Of a DNA stretch of 64,000 bases, positions 17,442 through 25,603 are shown in pieces. Position 1 is the first letter of the stretch. Each line of letters starts with the position of its first letter. The position numbers and the translations under genes were made by a program. The notes below the pieces were generated by a model. It made no database searches, was not told the origin of the DNA, and saw only the letters and a program-made list of their open reading frames with translations. The stretch is taken from the NCBI GenBank assembly GCA_037200885.1, contig JBBCIN010000002.1, positions 744,001 to 808,000 on the forward strand. Direction: 5' to 3'. Source of the DNA: PMG-095 sp037200885. GTDB taxonomy: Bacteria; Myxococcota_A; Polyangia; Polyangiales; Polyangiaceae.

Positions 17442-18134
17442 ATGTCTCGAATACATCTCAGGTCTAACACTCTGGTATTGTGGCTCTCGCTGTCCGCTGT
17501 GGTGGCGGCTTCGGCAGTGGGCGTAGGCTGCTCGTCGAGCAGCGACTCTGCTCCTGGGGGCACTGCGGGGAAGAGCGGGGGTAGCGGGGGCTCAGGGGCC
17601 AAGGCGGGCAGCGGCAACAGCGAGGCGGGTGAACAACCTGCGGTGGGCGGAGGCGAAACCGGCGAAGGGGGCAGCGAGGACGCGCCGCCCGCTGGGGGCA
17701 GCGGTGGTACCGGCGGCAGCGCGCCGGTGGGCGGTTCGCCAGGCGGCGGTGATGCCGGGCAGCCCGGTGAGGGCGGAGCCGGAGGCACACCCGACGGCGA
17801 GGATCCCGCAGTGACGGCCGCACAAACGCACGCTTTGGCCCTGATCGCCGCCCTGCCGGAGGTTGACAGGTGCACGGCGTGCCACGACGTCACCTTCCAA
17901 GGCGCCGGCTTCTATCCGAACATCACGCCCGACCCCACGAATGGCATCGGCACCTGGGACATTTCGGACATCAAAACCGCCATCCGCGACGGCAAGGACA
18001 AAGACGGGGAAACACTGTGCACGGCCATGAAGCGCTACACGCAGTTCACGGACGACGAGCTCACGGATATCGCCATCTTTTTGCAGCATCTCCCGGCGAA
18101 GACCAAGAAGATTACCGCGAAGTGCCCGCTCTAA
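17442..18134 (+). CDS. Mono-haem c-type cytochrome lipoprotein
   Basis: 230 residues: signal peptide with lipobox GVGC, a Gly/Ser/Ala-rich linker to about residue 120, then a small c-type cytochrome domain. The haem motif is CTACH (about residue 145) and the likely axial Met is in CTAMKRYTQF near the C-terminus, followed by FTDDELTDIAIFLQHLP, a standard class-I cytochrome c ending. It is divergent from the DUF1501 cluster and shares its linker style, so it may supply electrons to or from that system. A clear intrinsic terminator follows 22 bp after the stop. Confidence 0.85.
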   Translation: MSRIHLRSNTLVLWLSLSAVVAASAVGVGCSSSSDSAPGGTAGKSGGSGGSGAKAGSGNSEAGEQPAVGGGETGEGGSEDAPPAGGSGGTGGSAPVGGSPGGGDAGQPGEGGAGGTPDGEDPAVTAAQTHALALIAALPEVDRCTACHDVTFQGAGFYPNITPDPTNGIGTWDISDIKTAIRDGKDKDGETLCTAMKRYTQFTDDELTDIAIFLQHLPAKTKKITAKCPL

Positions 18135-18155
18135 CCCGCTGACCGCTCTGCTCTA

Positions 18156-18195
18156 GGCTGCGCGCGATTCGCGGGCGCGCAGCCCAGCGCTTTTT
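18156..18195 (+). terminator. Intrinsic terminator
   Basis: Perfect 10-bp arms GGCTGCGCGC/GCGCGCAGCC around a 9-nt loop, then CAGCGC and five T's. It ends the haem lipoprotein transcript. Confidence 0.75.
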
Positions 18196-19000
18196 GCCAA
18201 ACCTTGGCCCACCAACCGCATCGCGCGCGGCCCCGGTCCGGAAGATCTCGACCCAAGCCGGCAATGTTCGGGCACCGGGCGTTTTTTTTGTTTTGGAGCG
18301 AAGCTCCTCTCAGGACGACCTGGAAACGGCTCCTGAATTTGCACCGTATACACGGCGTAAATGCTTAAAATTCAAAGGCATTTGGGGGCCGGACCAGCAA
18401 CCACTGCGAGCGTTTGTAAAAAAGCACTGCCGACTCCCGGATTAACAGCAGTGACATTGGCGAAACAAAAGCCGGGTGATTGTAGCTTGGTCGCGGCGTG
18501 TTGAGCGCAGCGGCAATTGGTCAGCCTGAACCGGGACGACTCGGTTCGCGACGGGCATATGCCGGGACGACTCGGCGCTTTCAACCGGCGGAGTATCCAC
18601 CGATCACTGGAAGATGCAACTCGTGAGCCTAGGTGTGGATTAGCCACAGCGGCGGTCGTCTCAGGATTGTAGTTTCTGGAGTAGTTCGTTTCATCTGTCT
18701 CGAACGAGCTCCGACTTGAACGCGACCGCTGGCGCAGCCTCGGTATCACCGAGTCGCGGCAATTCGTCTACGAACAGCGCAGAAGTCTCAGCGTTTCATT
18801 CAGCCGACCTCATACGGGCACATCAGGCCCGATTTTCCGAGTTAGCTCCCTCGTTCGTGACGGGGGCCGCTTGGGAATTCCCTATTTCATCGCATTTGAT
18901 TCGACACGTGGCGTCCCCTGGTATCTTGACTTAAAAGACTGGTACAGCCTGATCTAAATGTCTTGGTCACTGGGGAAGCCAACGAAAGGACACCCCCGAT
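18196..19000. other. Non-coding stretch, nothing recognised
   Basis: About 800 bp with no convincing gene on either strand; the short open frames have no start signals, motifs or shared sequence with neighbours. The end carries the ribosome-binding site (AAAGGAC) of the next gene. Confidence 0.4.
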
Positions 19001-19255
19001 ATGACTGCAAAGAAGCCCGGAAAAGGAAATAAGGCGGCCCGGCGCCTCCCGGTAAAAGCGGACCGCAGCAAGCTCATTACTCTCGCGGCGAAGAAGGCTA
19101 AGCGGAAGACTCAGCCCAAAATCGCGCGCAAAGGCCGCAGACCAGCCGCGTTGGAAGTTCAGCTCCGGAAGACCGTGGCTGAGCTCGGTTTGACCGAGGC
19201 GCGCAAGATCTTCGCCTCCGTCGAGGCCGCATTCGGCGAATACGCCCACCTTTGA
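19001..19255 (+). CDS. Small basic protein with a C-terminal module shared with the protein at 20991-21422
   Basis: 84 residues. The first 50 are extremely Lys/Arg/Ala-rich, suggesting nucleic-acid binding. The last 34 form a predicted amphipathic helical pair, EVQLRKTVAELGLTEARKIF then VEAAF. The same pattern, E-x-QLR-x6-GL-x2-AR-x-I-x3-VE-x2-F, closes the protein encoded at 20991-21422. An AAAGGAC ribosome-binding site sits 8 nt before the ATG. I do not know the family; a DNA- or RNA-associated role is inferred from charge only. Confidence 0.6.
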   Translation: MTAKKPGKGNKAARRLPVKADRSKLITLAAKKAKRKTQPKIARKGRRPAALEVQLRKTVAELGLTEARKIFASVEAAFGEYAHL

Positions 19256-19290
19256 TCGAAGGCGACGCCGCGGAGTCCGAGGGCCGTTTG

Positions 19291-19332
19291 GGCCTCAGCA
19301 CTTCGGTGCAGTCAATCACCGAAGTGCTGGCC
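19291..19332. repeat. Strong hairpin after the small basic gene
   Basis: Arms AGCACTTCGGTG and CACCGAAGTGCT are perfect over 12 bp with an 8-nt loop, and GGCC/GGCC extends the stem past a 2-nt bulge. It begins 36 bp after the stop codon. There is no T-run, so it may be a non-canonical terminator or a transcript-stabilising structure. Confidence 0.6.
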
Positions 19333-19516
19333 TGGCGGGGCAAAATTCCGCGCGTCGCGACCTTCGAGTCCCATATCGACTCAATATCTCGATGAGCCGC
19401 CACGACCACGAACGCATCTATTTGTTAGATTCAGTAGCCGAAGCATCTTCGAAATAATTCCGCAATGCTAGCAGCCGGATTCTCGCCTGCGTAAGCCCTC
19501 ACAAACTAGGCCCCAG

Positions 19517-20596
19517 ATGATTATTTCCCACCGAATCCCCGCATACCTCCTCTTGCTTGCCTCGACATTTAGTGCCTGTAGCAAGCCCACCCCGCCGCCC
19601 GAGGAAAAACCGGCAGTGTCCGCCGCACCGGTGGCCAGCGCCGCGCCGTCGGCCCCCGCTCCCGTTCCGACGCCGACCGGTCCAACTCTGAAGATCGCCT
19701 ACAGCGACTGGCCTGGCTGGGTGGCCTGGGAAGTGGCGATTCAGAAAGGCTGGTTCAAAGAAGCCGGCGTGAACGTCGAGTTCAAGTGGTTCGACTACGT
19801 CCCGTCGATGGACGCTTTCACCGCAGGCAAGGTCGATGCCGTGGCGGTGACCAACGGTGACGCCCTCGTCACCGGCAACGGCGGCGGCAAGAGCGTGTGC
19901 ATCGTCGCCAACGATTACAGCGACGGCAACGACATGATCGTGGCCAAGCCCGGCATCAAGTCGATGACGGACCTCAAGGGCAAGAAGATCGGCGTGGAGG
20001 TCGGCTTCGTCGATCACCTGCTCCTGCTCAATGCGCTCAAGGCCAACAAGATGACGGAGAAGGACGTCAAGATCGTCAACGTCAAGACCGACGACACGCC
20101 GAACGCGCTCAAATCGGGCACGGTCGATGCGATTGGCGCTTGGCAACCGAACAGCGGAGCGGCCCTCAAGGAGCTGCCCGGCTCTACTCCGATCTACACC
20201 AGCGCGGACGTAAAGGGTCTGATCTACGATCACCTGTGCGTCAGTCCCCGCAGCTTGGCGGAAAATCGCGCCGAGTGGCTCAAGGTGGTCAAAGTCTGGT
20301 TCCGCGTTGCAGATTTCATCGCGGATCCCGCAAACCTGGACGAAGCCGCCAAGATCATGAGCGCTCGAGTGGGTCTGACCCCCGACGTGTACAAGGGCCT
20401 GATGAAGGGCACGCATCTGTTGAACGCGGCCGAAAACCTCAAGCACTACGCCAAGGCCGACGGCTTCGACTCAATCTACGGGTCGAGCAAGATCGTCGAC
20501 GAGTTCAACGTCAAGAACGGCGTGTACAAGACCCCTCTCAAAATCGAAGAGTACTTCGACCCGAGCTTGGTCGAAGAAGCCGCCAAATCCAAGTGA
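19517..20596 (+). CDS. ABC transporter solute-binding lipoprotein (NMT1/SsuA-like)
   Basis: 359 residues. Signal peptide with lipobox FSAC and a Pro/Ala-rich linker (PVASAAPSAPAPVPTP), then a periplasmic binding fold of the nitrate/taurine/thiamine-precursor type: LKIAYSDWPGWVAWEVAIQK, GWFKEAGVNVEF, DAFTAGKVDAVAV, LKGKKIGVE, DAIGAWQPN. It would capture a small solute outside the inner membrane. No permease or ATPase gene is adjacent, so it is an orphan here. It lies between the two genes that share the C-terminal module. An intrinsic terminator follows. Confidence 0.85.
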   Translation: MIISHRIPAYLLLLASTFSACSKPTPPPEEKPAVSAAPVASAAPSAPAPVPTPTGPTLKIAYSDWPGWVAWEVAIQKGWFKEAGVNVEFKWFDYVPSMDAFTAGKVDAVAVTNGDALVTGNGGGKSVCIVANDYSDGNDMIVAKPGIKSMTDLKGKKIGVEVGFVDHLLLLNALKANKMTEKDVKIVNVKTDDTPNALKSGTVDAIGAWQPNSGAALKELPGSTPIYTSADVKGLIYDHLCVSPRSLAENRAEWLKVVKVWFRVADFIADPANLDEAAKIMSARVGLTPDVYKGLMKGTHLLNAAENLKHYAKADGFDSIYGSSKIVDEFNVKNGVYKTPLKIEEYFDPSLVEEAAKSK

Positions 20597-20607
20597 CCTA
20601 GCCTTCG

Positions 20608-20710
20608 CGCGAGCGCCGAGCAGCTTCCTCCCTGCTCGGCCGCTCGCGTATCTCGCATAGACTTAACTCGTGCCCTCGAGCCCAACACTCGAGGGCGCAG
20701 TTCTTTTGTG
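20608..20710 (+). terminator. Tandem hairpins, second with T-tract
   Basis: The first is a long GC-rich hairpin (20608-20648; arms CGCGAGCGCCGAGCAG with one bulge). The second has perfect 9-bp arms GCCCTCGAG/CTCGAGGGC (20672-20696) followed by GCAGTTCTTTTG. The second looks like the intrinsic terminator of the solute-binding protein gene. Confidence 0.65.
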
Positions 20711-20829
20711 TTTCCTCACCTGAAGCAGGGGCAGAGGGATTTGATCTCGTGCCGGACGCGCGCCCGAGTTCGGCTGCTCGCGGGCCAGACCCATGCAACG
20801 GGGATCAGCCGCGGAACCTCGCGTTGCGC

Positions 20830-20864
20830 GGCAATCAAATGTCTGGCACCAGACAATGATTGCC
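20830..20864. repeat. 35-bp imperfect palindrome
   Basis: Nested arms GGCAATCA/TGATTGCC and TGTCTGG/CCAGACA around a CA centre, with unequal 2-nt and 1-nt joints. It lies in the 394-bp gap between the binding-protein gene (+) and the HTH-like gene (-). It may be a convergent terminator or a protein-binding site. Confidence 0.6.
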
Positions 20865-20990
20865 AATTCCGAAGGGGCCGCGGAAATGCGACGCGACCAG
20901 TCCCATGATTTTCGGCGAGTTACCCGTCCGGGCTCGTCCCGCAACGCACCTGGCGGCCTCTGGGGGTCGTTCAACGCTGCCGCGAGGTGC

Positions 20991-21422
20991 TCAGCGGCCG
21001 GCGAACGTCTCTTCGACTTCTTCCAAAATCTGGCGGGCGCGGGAGAGGCCGATCTGCGCGATGGCTGCGCGCAGCTGGGCTTCCGCGTTGTCATCTGGGG
21101 TGCCGTTCCGCCACTTGGCGATCGGCTTCTGAGCGAGGCGGGCGCGGCTGCCGCGAAGCGCGGCATTCGACGCGCTTCGAATGTTGTACACCAAGCCCGT
21201 CGTGAGTTTGAGCCCACGCTTTTCGGCAAGTGCCACGACCTCAGCCGCGGGGATCGACGGATCCAAGGACCTCACGAACTCACTCTTCGCTCCAAACCTG
21301 GGCTTACTGTGCTTGTCTGAGGCCATCAGGGCTCTTTTAGGCGATGGCTGCTTGGCGAGTAAAGTTCGCGGTCCGTTGCCCAGATTGCGGAGCAGCGTCG
21401 GTGCGGCGCTCGGGTCGGTCAT
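20991..21422 (-). CDS. Putative HTH-like protein with a C-terminal module shared with the protein at 19001-19255
   Basis: 143 residues from the ATG at 21422. The middle part (KSEFVRSLDPSIPAAEVV, then ALAEKRGLKLTTGLVYNIRS) looks like a helix-turn-helix found in many uncharacterised myxobacterial and planctomycete proteins. The C-terminus AEAQLRAAIAQIGLSRARQI then EEVEETFAG matches the end of the small protein at 19001-19255. The N-terminal 35 residues are basic and low-complexity. A DNA-binding regulatory role is inferred, not shown. A start further upstream (21563) has no supporting features. Confidence 0.6.
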   Translation of the reverse strand: MTDPSAAPTLLRNLGNGPRTLLAKQPSPKRALMASDKHSKPRFGAKSEFVRSLDPSIPAAEVVALAEKRGLKLTTGLVYNIRSASNAALRGSRARLAQKPIAKWRNGTPDDNAEAQLRAAIAQIGLSRARQILEEVEETFAGR

Positions 21423-21806
21423 GCGCGGTGTCTTTCTAATGGGGTAGTGAGATCTAACAAAGGGTTGTCTTTGCCGCACGAGCGGCAAATGTGCCGGTTT
21501 TCCTGAGCATTCTGCCCTGAGCCTCGGAAAGTTACCCTTCGCCTTACGAACTGATCGGGGCATCTAACAATTCCCCGAAACCAAGCCTAACGAACCCGGC
21601 TGGGCTTGCGGCTTGGAAGTTACACCAGGACCGAGCCAACGTTCCAGGGTTAAGTTCGGATTCCGGGCAGAAGCCAGCGTTTTCCTGTTTGACTTGGAGC
21701 GTGTGTCGAGCGTCGAGCCAGAAAGACTGCCGACGTCCGCGAACGGAGCGCCCGCCTGCCGGCGGGATTCGCCGGTGCATTAATAAGACATTTAACGTCT
21801 AACGGC
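21423..21806. other. Non-coding stretch, nothing recognised
   Basis: 384 bp upstream of the HTH-like gene and downstream of the methyltransferase. It should contain the HTH-like gene's promoter, but no clear boxes are visible to me. Confidence 0.35.
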
Positions 21807-22538
21807 TCAAAGGGCGTCCCAAGAGTTGTGCATTTCTCGAGAAAACGCCGGCTGAAAGAAGGACTCCTTCTGCTCGGGCGCGAAACGCACTGGATCAATG
21901 AACAGACTGGTACAGGAGATCCAAGACTGCCCGGACTTGAAACCATAGAATGGTATCTCGAGATAGCCGTGCTGCTGCAGCAACTGTGCTCCGCGGCGGT
22001 ACCAGTCCGAATTGTCCAGCACGATCGCCGCGGGCCGCCTGGCAGAAGTGACCTGGCTGAGGAAGTGGTTGAGAAACGCGGTGCGCTTACCCGCAAAATC
22101 CACGAGCAGCCAAGTCTCGCCGCGATATTCCAGCTGGGCGCTCTCGAGCTGCGCCAGCGGTACCAAAGAGAGTTCGACGTTGCTTGCGACGTTCCTGGCA
22201 ACTGCGGCGTGCCATTCCGGATTGGTCTCGAACGACCTGACTTTTCCGAAGCGTTTCGAGAGCCAGATCGTGGAAAAGCCCGCGCCCAACTCGATCAGGG
22301 ACTGTTCCTGCAAGTCGAGGTGCTCGATAAAGTCCAAGAACGGCCAAGTCAAGAGCGGCTGGGCGAGCTCGGGCGTGGGCGGAACACCGGATTCGCCCTG
22401 GAAAAACTCTCGCTGGCGAAGCACCGACACGCCGAAGCCGAGCTGCACGCCAAAATCATTCAATTTGACGACGCCTTCTCGACTCAGCAACTCCTTGGGT
22501 ACCTGGGCTGCATTCAAGCGGGCGTAGTGGCGGATCAT
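21807..22538 (-). CDS. Class I SAM-dependent methyltransferase-like protein
   Basis: 243 residues from the ATG at 22538. The SAM-binding motif I is LIELGAGFSTIWLSKRF, followed by an acidic loop (RSFETNPEWH). Near the C-terminus IVLDNSDWY and GFKSGQSWISCTSLFIDP match a family of small methyltransferase-like proteins often found in glycan or natural-product loci. Cytosolic; no membrane segment. An upstream frame extends to 22769 but lacks homology and looks non-coding. Substrate unknown; no obvious partner gene next to it. Confidence 0.65.
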   Translation of the reverse strand: MIRHYARLNAAQVPKELLSREGVVKLNDFGVQLGFGVSVLRQREFFQGESGVPPTPELAQPLLTWPFLDFIEHLDLQEQSLIELGAGFSTIWLSKRFGKVRSFETNPEWHAAVARNVASNVELSLVPLAQLESAQLEYRGETWLLVDFAGKRTAFLNHFLSQVTSARRPAAIVLDNSDWYRRGAQLLQQHGYLEIPFYGFKSGQSWISCTSLFIDPVRFAPEQKESFFQPAFSREMHNSWDAL

Positions 22539-22840
22539 GGTCGGAGCGGCTGGCCTTTCACAGCCGAAACCGGGCTCTTCTCTGGACGCCCGCGGAGACG
22601 ACCGCAATAAGAGGATCGCGCAGCTCGTCGCGATCCACAAGCTGTTCCGACACAGCAGCGCTCCAAGTGCGCACTCCGAACCACAAGACGCAGACTGAAT
22701 GTTTCTGGAATGTTGGTGCGTGCCGTTAGGGTTGATGTCTTGGAAACCGTTTGAAAACGCCCACCGCATCGACCCCGGGGTTCAAACGCGCGACAAGCGG
22801 GGTCTGGTTCGAGATCAGCGACGACGGACGCGGTATCGCG
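22539..22840. other. Intergenic, nothing recognised
   Basis: 302 bp between the end of the histidine kinase gene and the start of the methyltransferase gene on the same strand. No hairpin or promoter I could support. Confidence 0.35.
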
Positions 22841-23557
22841 TCACGGCTCTGCTTTCAATGACGAACCAGAACCAGCGATCGGCAGGAGCAGGCTGACCTG
22901 CGCCCCGACCTCGGGGTTGCCAATCACGAGATCGCCGCCGAAACGCGAGGCAATGCGCCGAGCGATACACAAGCCGAGGCCGAGGTGGCCCGGCTTGGTG
23001 CTTTCGAAGCGCTCGAGACAACGAACGGGATCGCTGATGCCTGGACCGAGGTCGGTGACCGTCATGCGGCACTGGTTGGCCTCCCGCTCTGCCGCGATGC
23101 CGACGCCGCCCGAGCCGGCAGCTTCGCCCGCGTTTTCCAATAAGCAACGCAGCGCCAAAGCGAGCATTTCGAGGTCTGCCTCGACCTGCAGATGCTCTGC
23201 CGGCGGCGCAAACTCGACCACCACCTGAGCCGGCAAACGCGCGCTTTCGATGGCTAGCCGCGTGCAATCCGACACACACACGCGGCTGACCGCCGACGAG
23301 CGCAAGCGATGGATGGAGAGGCCCCAGCCCTCGATCAGGTCGTCGGCACGCTGGACCTCACCCTCGATCTTGGACAAGAACTCGTTCACCCTCGGATCCC
23401 TCTCGGGGACGACTTCCGAGGCCAGCTTTCGCTGCACGAAGTAGGACACGTTGCGGATCGACGCGATCCGATTGCGGATATCGTGGCGAAGCGGGGTCGT
23501 AGCTTCCTCGAGCAACGCGATCATCTCGGCCGTTCGCAGTGGGTCGAGAGCGGTCAT
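22841..23557 (-). CDS. Soluble histidine kinase
   Basis: 238 residues. It begins almost directly with the dimerisation/phosphotransfer helix: LRHDIRNRIASIRN with the phospho-acceptor His25. The ATP-binding domain has an N-box (CLLENAGEAA), G1 (VTDLGPGIS) and G2 (GHLGLGLCIARR). There is no membrane segment or sensor domain, so its input must come from a partner. Its ATG overlaps the stop of the double-receiver gene by 4 bp (ATGA), making a coupled two-component pair. No output domain is present in either protein. Confidence 0.85.
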   Translation of the reverse strand: MTALDPLRTAEMIALLEEATTPLRHDIRNRIASIRNVSYFVQRKLASEVVPERDPRVNEFLSKIEGEVQRADDLIEGWGLSIHRLRSSAVSRVCVSDCTRLAIESARLPAQVVVEFAPPAEHLQVEADLEMLALALRCLLENAGEAAGSGGVGIAAEREANQCRMTVTDLGPGISDPVRCLERFESTKPGHLGLGLCIARRIASRFGGDLVIGNPEVGAQVSLLLPIAGSGSSLKAEP

Positions 23558-24381
23558 TTCTTCACTGGCGTTGCGGCACGCACGCGGGCGATCGCCGTCA
23601 GCAGCTCCCGCACATCGAATGGCTTACGCAGACAGGTGGTCACGCCACGCCGAGCAATACTGCGAACCTGGTCGTTGCTGGCAAGGCCGGTGATGGCGAT
23701 GATATCCATCCGATCATTGACCGCCTGCAGTTGCTCGCAGATCTCCAGCCCGGAAAGCGGCTGCATCACCAGATCGAGGACGCACACGTCCACGAGGTGA
23801 GTGCGCGCAAACTCGACCGCACTCGGGCCGTCTTCGCGAGTCTCGACGCGCAGGCCCACCGAACGCAGCGCTTCGGCCAAGGATGCCACGTAGGCGGGGG
23901 CGTCGCCGACGATCAGCACGACGTTGTGCCGCAACGCTCGCGCCACGACCGCCAGGATTCGATCGACCGCGAAGGGCTTGTACAGCATGGCGAACAGACC
24001 ATCGCCCAGCGCGCGCATCACGAGCTCTTCGGAAACGAAGGCCGAAATCAGGATGAACGGTGTGTCCAGGCCTTGCCGCCTGACGGCCGAGAGTAGCTCG
24101 ACTCCGGTCACACTCGGCATCACCACGTCCGACACGATCAGGTCGTAGCGGTGCGCGCCAATCATCTCGATCGCTTCCGCGCCGTCACGCGCCTCCGCGA
24201 CCTCGTAGCCTTCGAGCTCGAGATTGGCCACGAGCCCAACCCGCACGCCTTCGTCGTCATCGGCGACCAGGATCTTGGGGGGCAGGTATTCGGCCGACGC
24301 AGGCAGCGAATCGGAGGACCGGGCGCTAGTCACTTGCGATCCTCGAGCCGACTCATCCGCGCCGCCCTGGCCCGAGCGCAT
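23554..24381 (-). CDS. Double-receiver response regulator
   Basis: 275 residues with two tandem receiver domains. The first has the acidic pair in ILVADDDEG, the phospho-Asp in LIVSDVVMPSVTG and the Lys in YKPFAV. The second has its phospho-Asp in VCVLDLVMQPLSG and Lys in LRKPFDV, but its N-terminal acidic pair is degenerate (VLIVGDAPAY), so magnesium binding and phosphorylation may be altered. No DNA-binding or enzymatic output domain, suggesting a phosphorelay or protein-interaction role. The ATG at 24381 is chosen over 24615 because the intervening sequence is not domain-like. First gene of an operon with the kinase. Confidence 0.8.
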   Translation of the reverse strand: MRSGQGGADESARGSQVTSARSSDSLPASAEYLPPKILVADDDEGVRVGLVANLELEGYEVAEARDGAEAIEMIGAHRYDLIVSDVVMPSVTGVELLSAVRRQGLDTPFILISAFVSEELVMRALGDGLFAMLYKPFAVDRILAVVARALRHNVVLIVGDAPAYVASLAEALRSVGLRVETREDGPSAVEFARTHLVDVCVLDLVMQPLSGLEICEQLQAVNDRMDIIAITGLASNDQVRSIARRGVTTCLRKPFDVRELLTAIARVRAATPVKK

Positions 24382-24556
24382 ACAGAAGGCCCGCAACTCG
24401 AGTGCATGAAAAACGTTACCGTGCACGCCGGCACGGGTCGATACGCAACTCCACTCGAGGACAGCGCGTTTCGAGCTCGAATGCGGGGCGCTTTGCAACG
24501 CCGGCTTCACGCCTGGCGAATACCGCCAGAGGACGGCAAAGGTTACCGCCGCGCGT

Positions 24557-24832
24557 TCATGCTTTGCCTCGCGGGGTGTCACTGCCGCCCCAATTGGCGC
24601 CGGGCATGCTCGCATCCTCGGCCCGCTCGGCGAGGCCGAGGATCGATTGCCGGCGCGCCAGCGCCACGGTCAGCGTGCGCGTTAGGCTCAGCACCAAGTC
24701 CGGGGGCAAGCGCAAGGACAGGTCCCCTAGGTGCAGCTGCAGAGCTCCGCAATGGCACATGTCGACCGCTGCGTAGTCGCTCTCGGCGAGTCGTACATTC
24801 GTCGCGTGTTCCGTCTTCGATGGGTTGGACAT
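24557..24832 (-). CDS. Small protein with CHCG motif
   Basis: 91 residues starting MSNPSKTEHATNVRLAESD. A CHCGALQLHLGDLSLRL stretch followed by a helix (PDLVLSLTRTLTVALARR) resembles short myxobacterial proteins of unknown function in which a C-x-C pair precedes a beta strand. It could bind a metal. It lies 29 bp after the zinc-ribbon gene on the same strand and probably shares its promoter with the Fur-like box. Confidence 0.5.
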   Translation of the reverse strand: MSNPSKTEHATNVRLAESDYAAVDMCHCGALQLHLGDLSLRLPPDLVLSLTRTLTVALARRQSILGLAERAEDASMPGANWGGSDTPRGKA

Positions 24833-24861
24833 GCTTCTACCTGCTGTTTGGGCCGTGCGAA

Positions 24862-25113
24862 CTACGTCGGCCGTCGTCGGGTGACGGCGGTCCGTTTCGG
24901 ATAGGGGATGAGCGTGGTGCGCTTGCAGCGCCGGCATTTGAGTTCCAGCCCCGCCGCGGTCCAGCGGGCCAGCAGCGCCCCACACACGCAACGCAGCAGG
25001 TCATCGGCCGCTGCCGGCTCCGGCGCGTGAGGAGCACGCTGGAAATGCATTTGCTGCTCATTTTCAGGAAAAGAGGCCTGAAATGCATCACTGGTCGCAT
25101 CAGCTGGCTTCAT
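24862..25113 (-). CDS. Small zinc-ribbon (Com-like) protein
   Basis: 83 residues. The core LLRCVCGALL ... LELKCRRCKR is a CxC-x15-CxxC knuckle like the phage Mu Com-type zinc ribbon, which binds nucleic acid. Start at 25113 is supported by AGGAG seven nucleotides upstream. First gene of a two-gene unit with the CHCG protein. A Fur-type inverted repeat lies 51-77 bp upstream, so the unit may be metal-regulated. Role unknown; Com-like ribbons elsewhere are translational regulators, but nothing here proves that. Confidence 0.6.
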   Translation of the reverse strand: MKPADATSDAFQASFPENEQQMHFQRAPHAPEPAAADDLLRCVCGALLARWTAAGLELKCRRCKRTTLIPYPKRTAVTRRRPT

Positions 25114-25163
25114 TCGAATCTCCTGCCGCAATGGATGTCATGCGGCCGTCGATCCGGTCAAGA

Positions 25164-25190
25164 TGAAAATGAATTTGAATATCATTTTCA
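25164..25190. promoter_or_regulatory. Fur-like operator
   Basis: Perfect 9-bp inverted repeat TGAAAATGA / TCATTTTCA separated by 9 bp (ATTTGAATA). The half-site matches the Fur-type core. It lies 51 bp upstream of the zinc-ribbon start codon, where an operator would cover the promoter. An identical pair of arms with the same spacing recurs at 39067. Confidence 0.6.
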
Positions 25191-25231
25191 GTAATGACCG
25201 CCGTCATGCCCTGCGGCGCGCGGCCGCCAGA

Positions 25232-25603
25232 TTAGGCGTCGCGCGTACCGACCAGCTCCACGACGGCTTTATCGGTGCTGTAGGTCGATGGCACCCGCAG
25301 CTTGGTCGCGGCCACCCGCACGCGGAACGCCGGAGTCTCGGCCAATAACCGCTCCAATAACCGCTGCGCGTAGATTTCCAGCAGCCGATACGGCTCGGCC
25401 AAACCGACCTCGACCACGAGCCGAACCACCAAATCGTAGTCGACGACCTCCCGCTTCGTGTCTCGCTTGGGCAGCGCGGCGACCGGTAGCTCCAAATCGA
25501 CGTCGACCACGAGATCTTGCGGAATCGAGCGCTCGGCGGCGGACGCTCCGACGTTGGCGCGAAAGCGCACTGCCTGCAGGCGAAGCGTGTATTCACGGAC
25601 CAT
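25232..25603 (-). CDS. folB: Dihydroneopterin aldolase
   Basis: About 123 residues. It matches FolB throughout: LRLQAVRFRANVGASAAERS, IPQDLVVDVDLELPV, VDYDLVVRLV, then RLLEIYAQRLLERLLAE (active-site Glu region) and a final strand ATKLRVPS. FolB cleaves dihydroneopterin in folate synthesis in the cytosol. No other folate gene is near. I took ATG 25603, which overlaps the thioesterase stop by 11 bp; ATG 25615 is an alternative. Coupled behind the thioesterase gene. Confidence 0.75.
   Translation of the reverse strand: MVREYTLRLQAVRFRANVGASAAERSIPQDLVVDVDLELPVAALPKRDTKREVVDYDLVVRLVVEVGLAEPYRLLEIYAQRLLERLLAETPAFRVRVAATKLRVPSTYSTDKAVVELVGTRDA

Noticed and set aside
19499..20446. Minus-strand frame of 315 codons
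   Set aside because: Antisense to the solute-binding protein gene; no motifs of its own.
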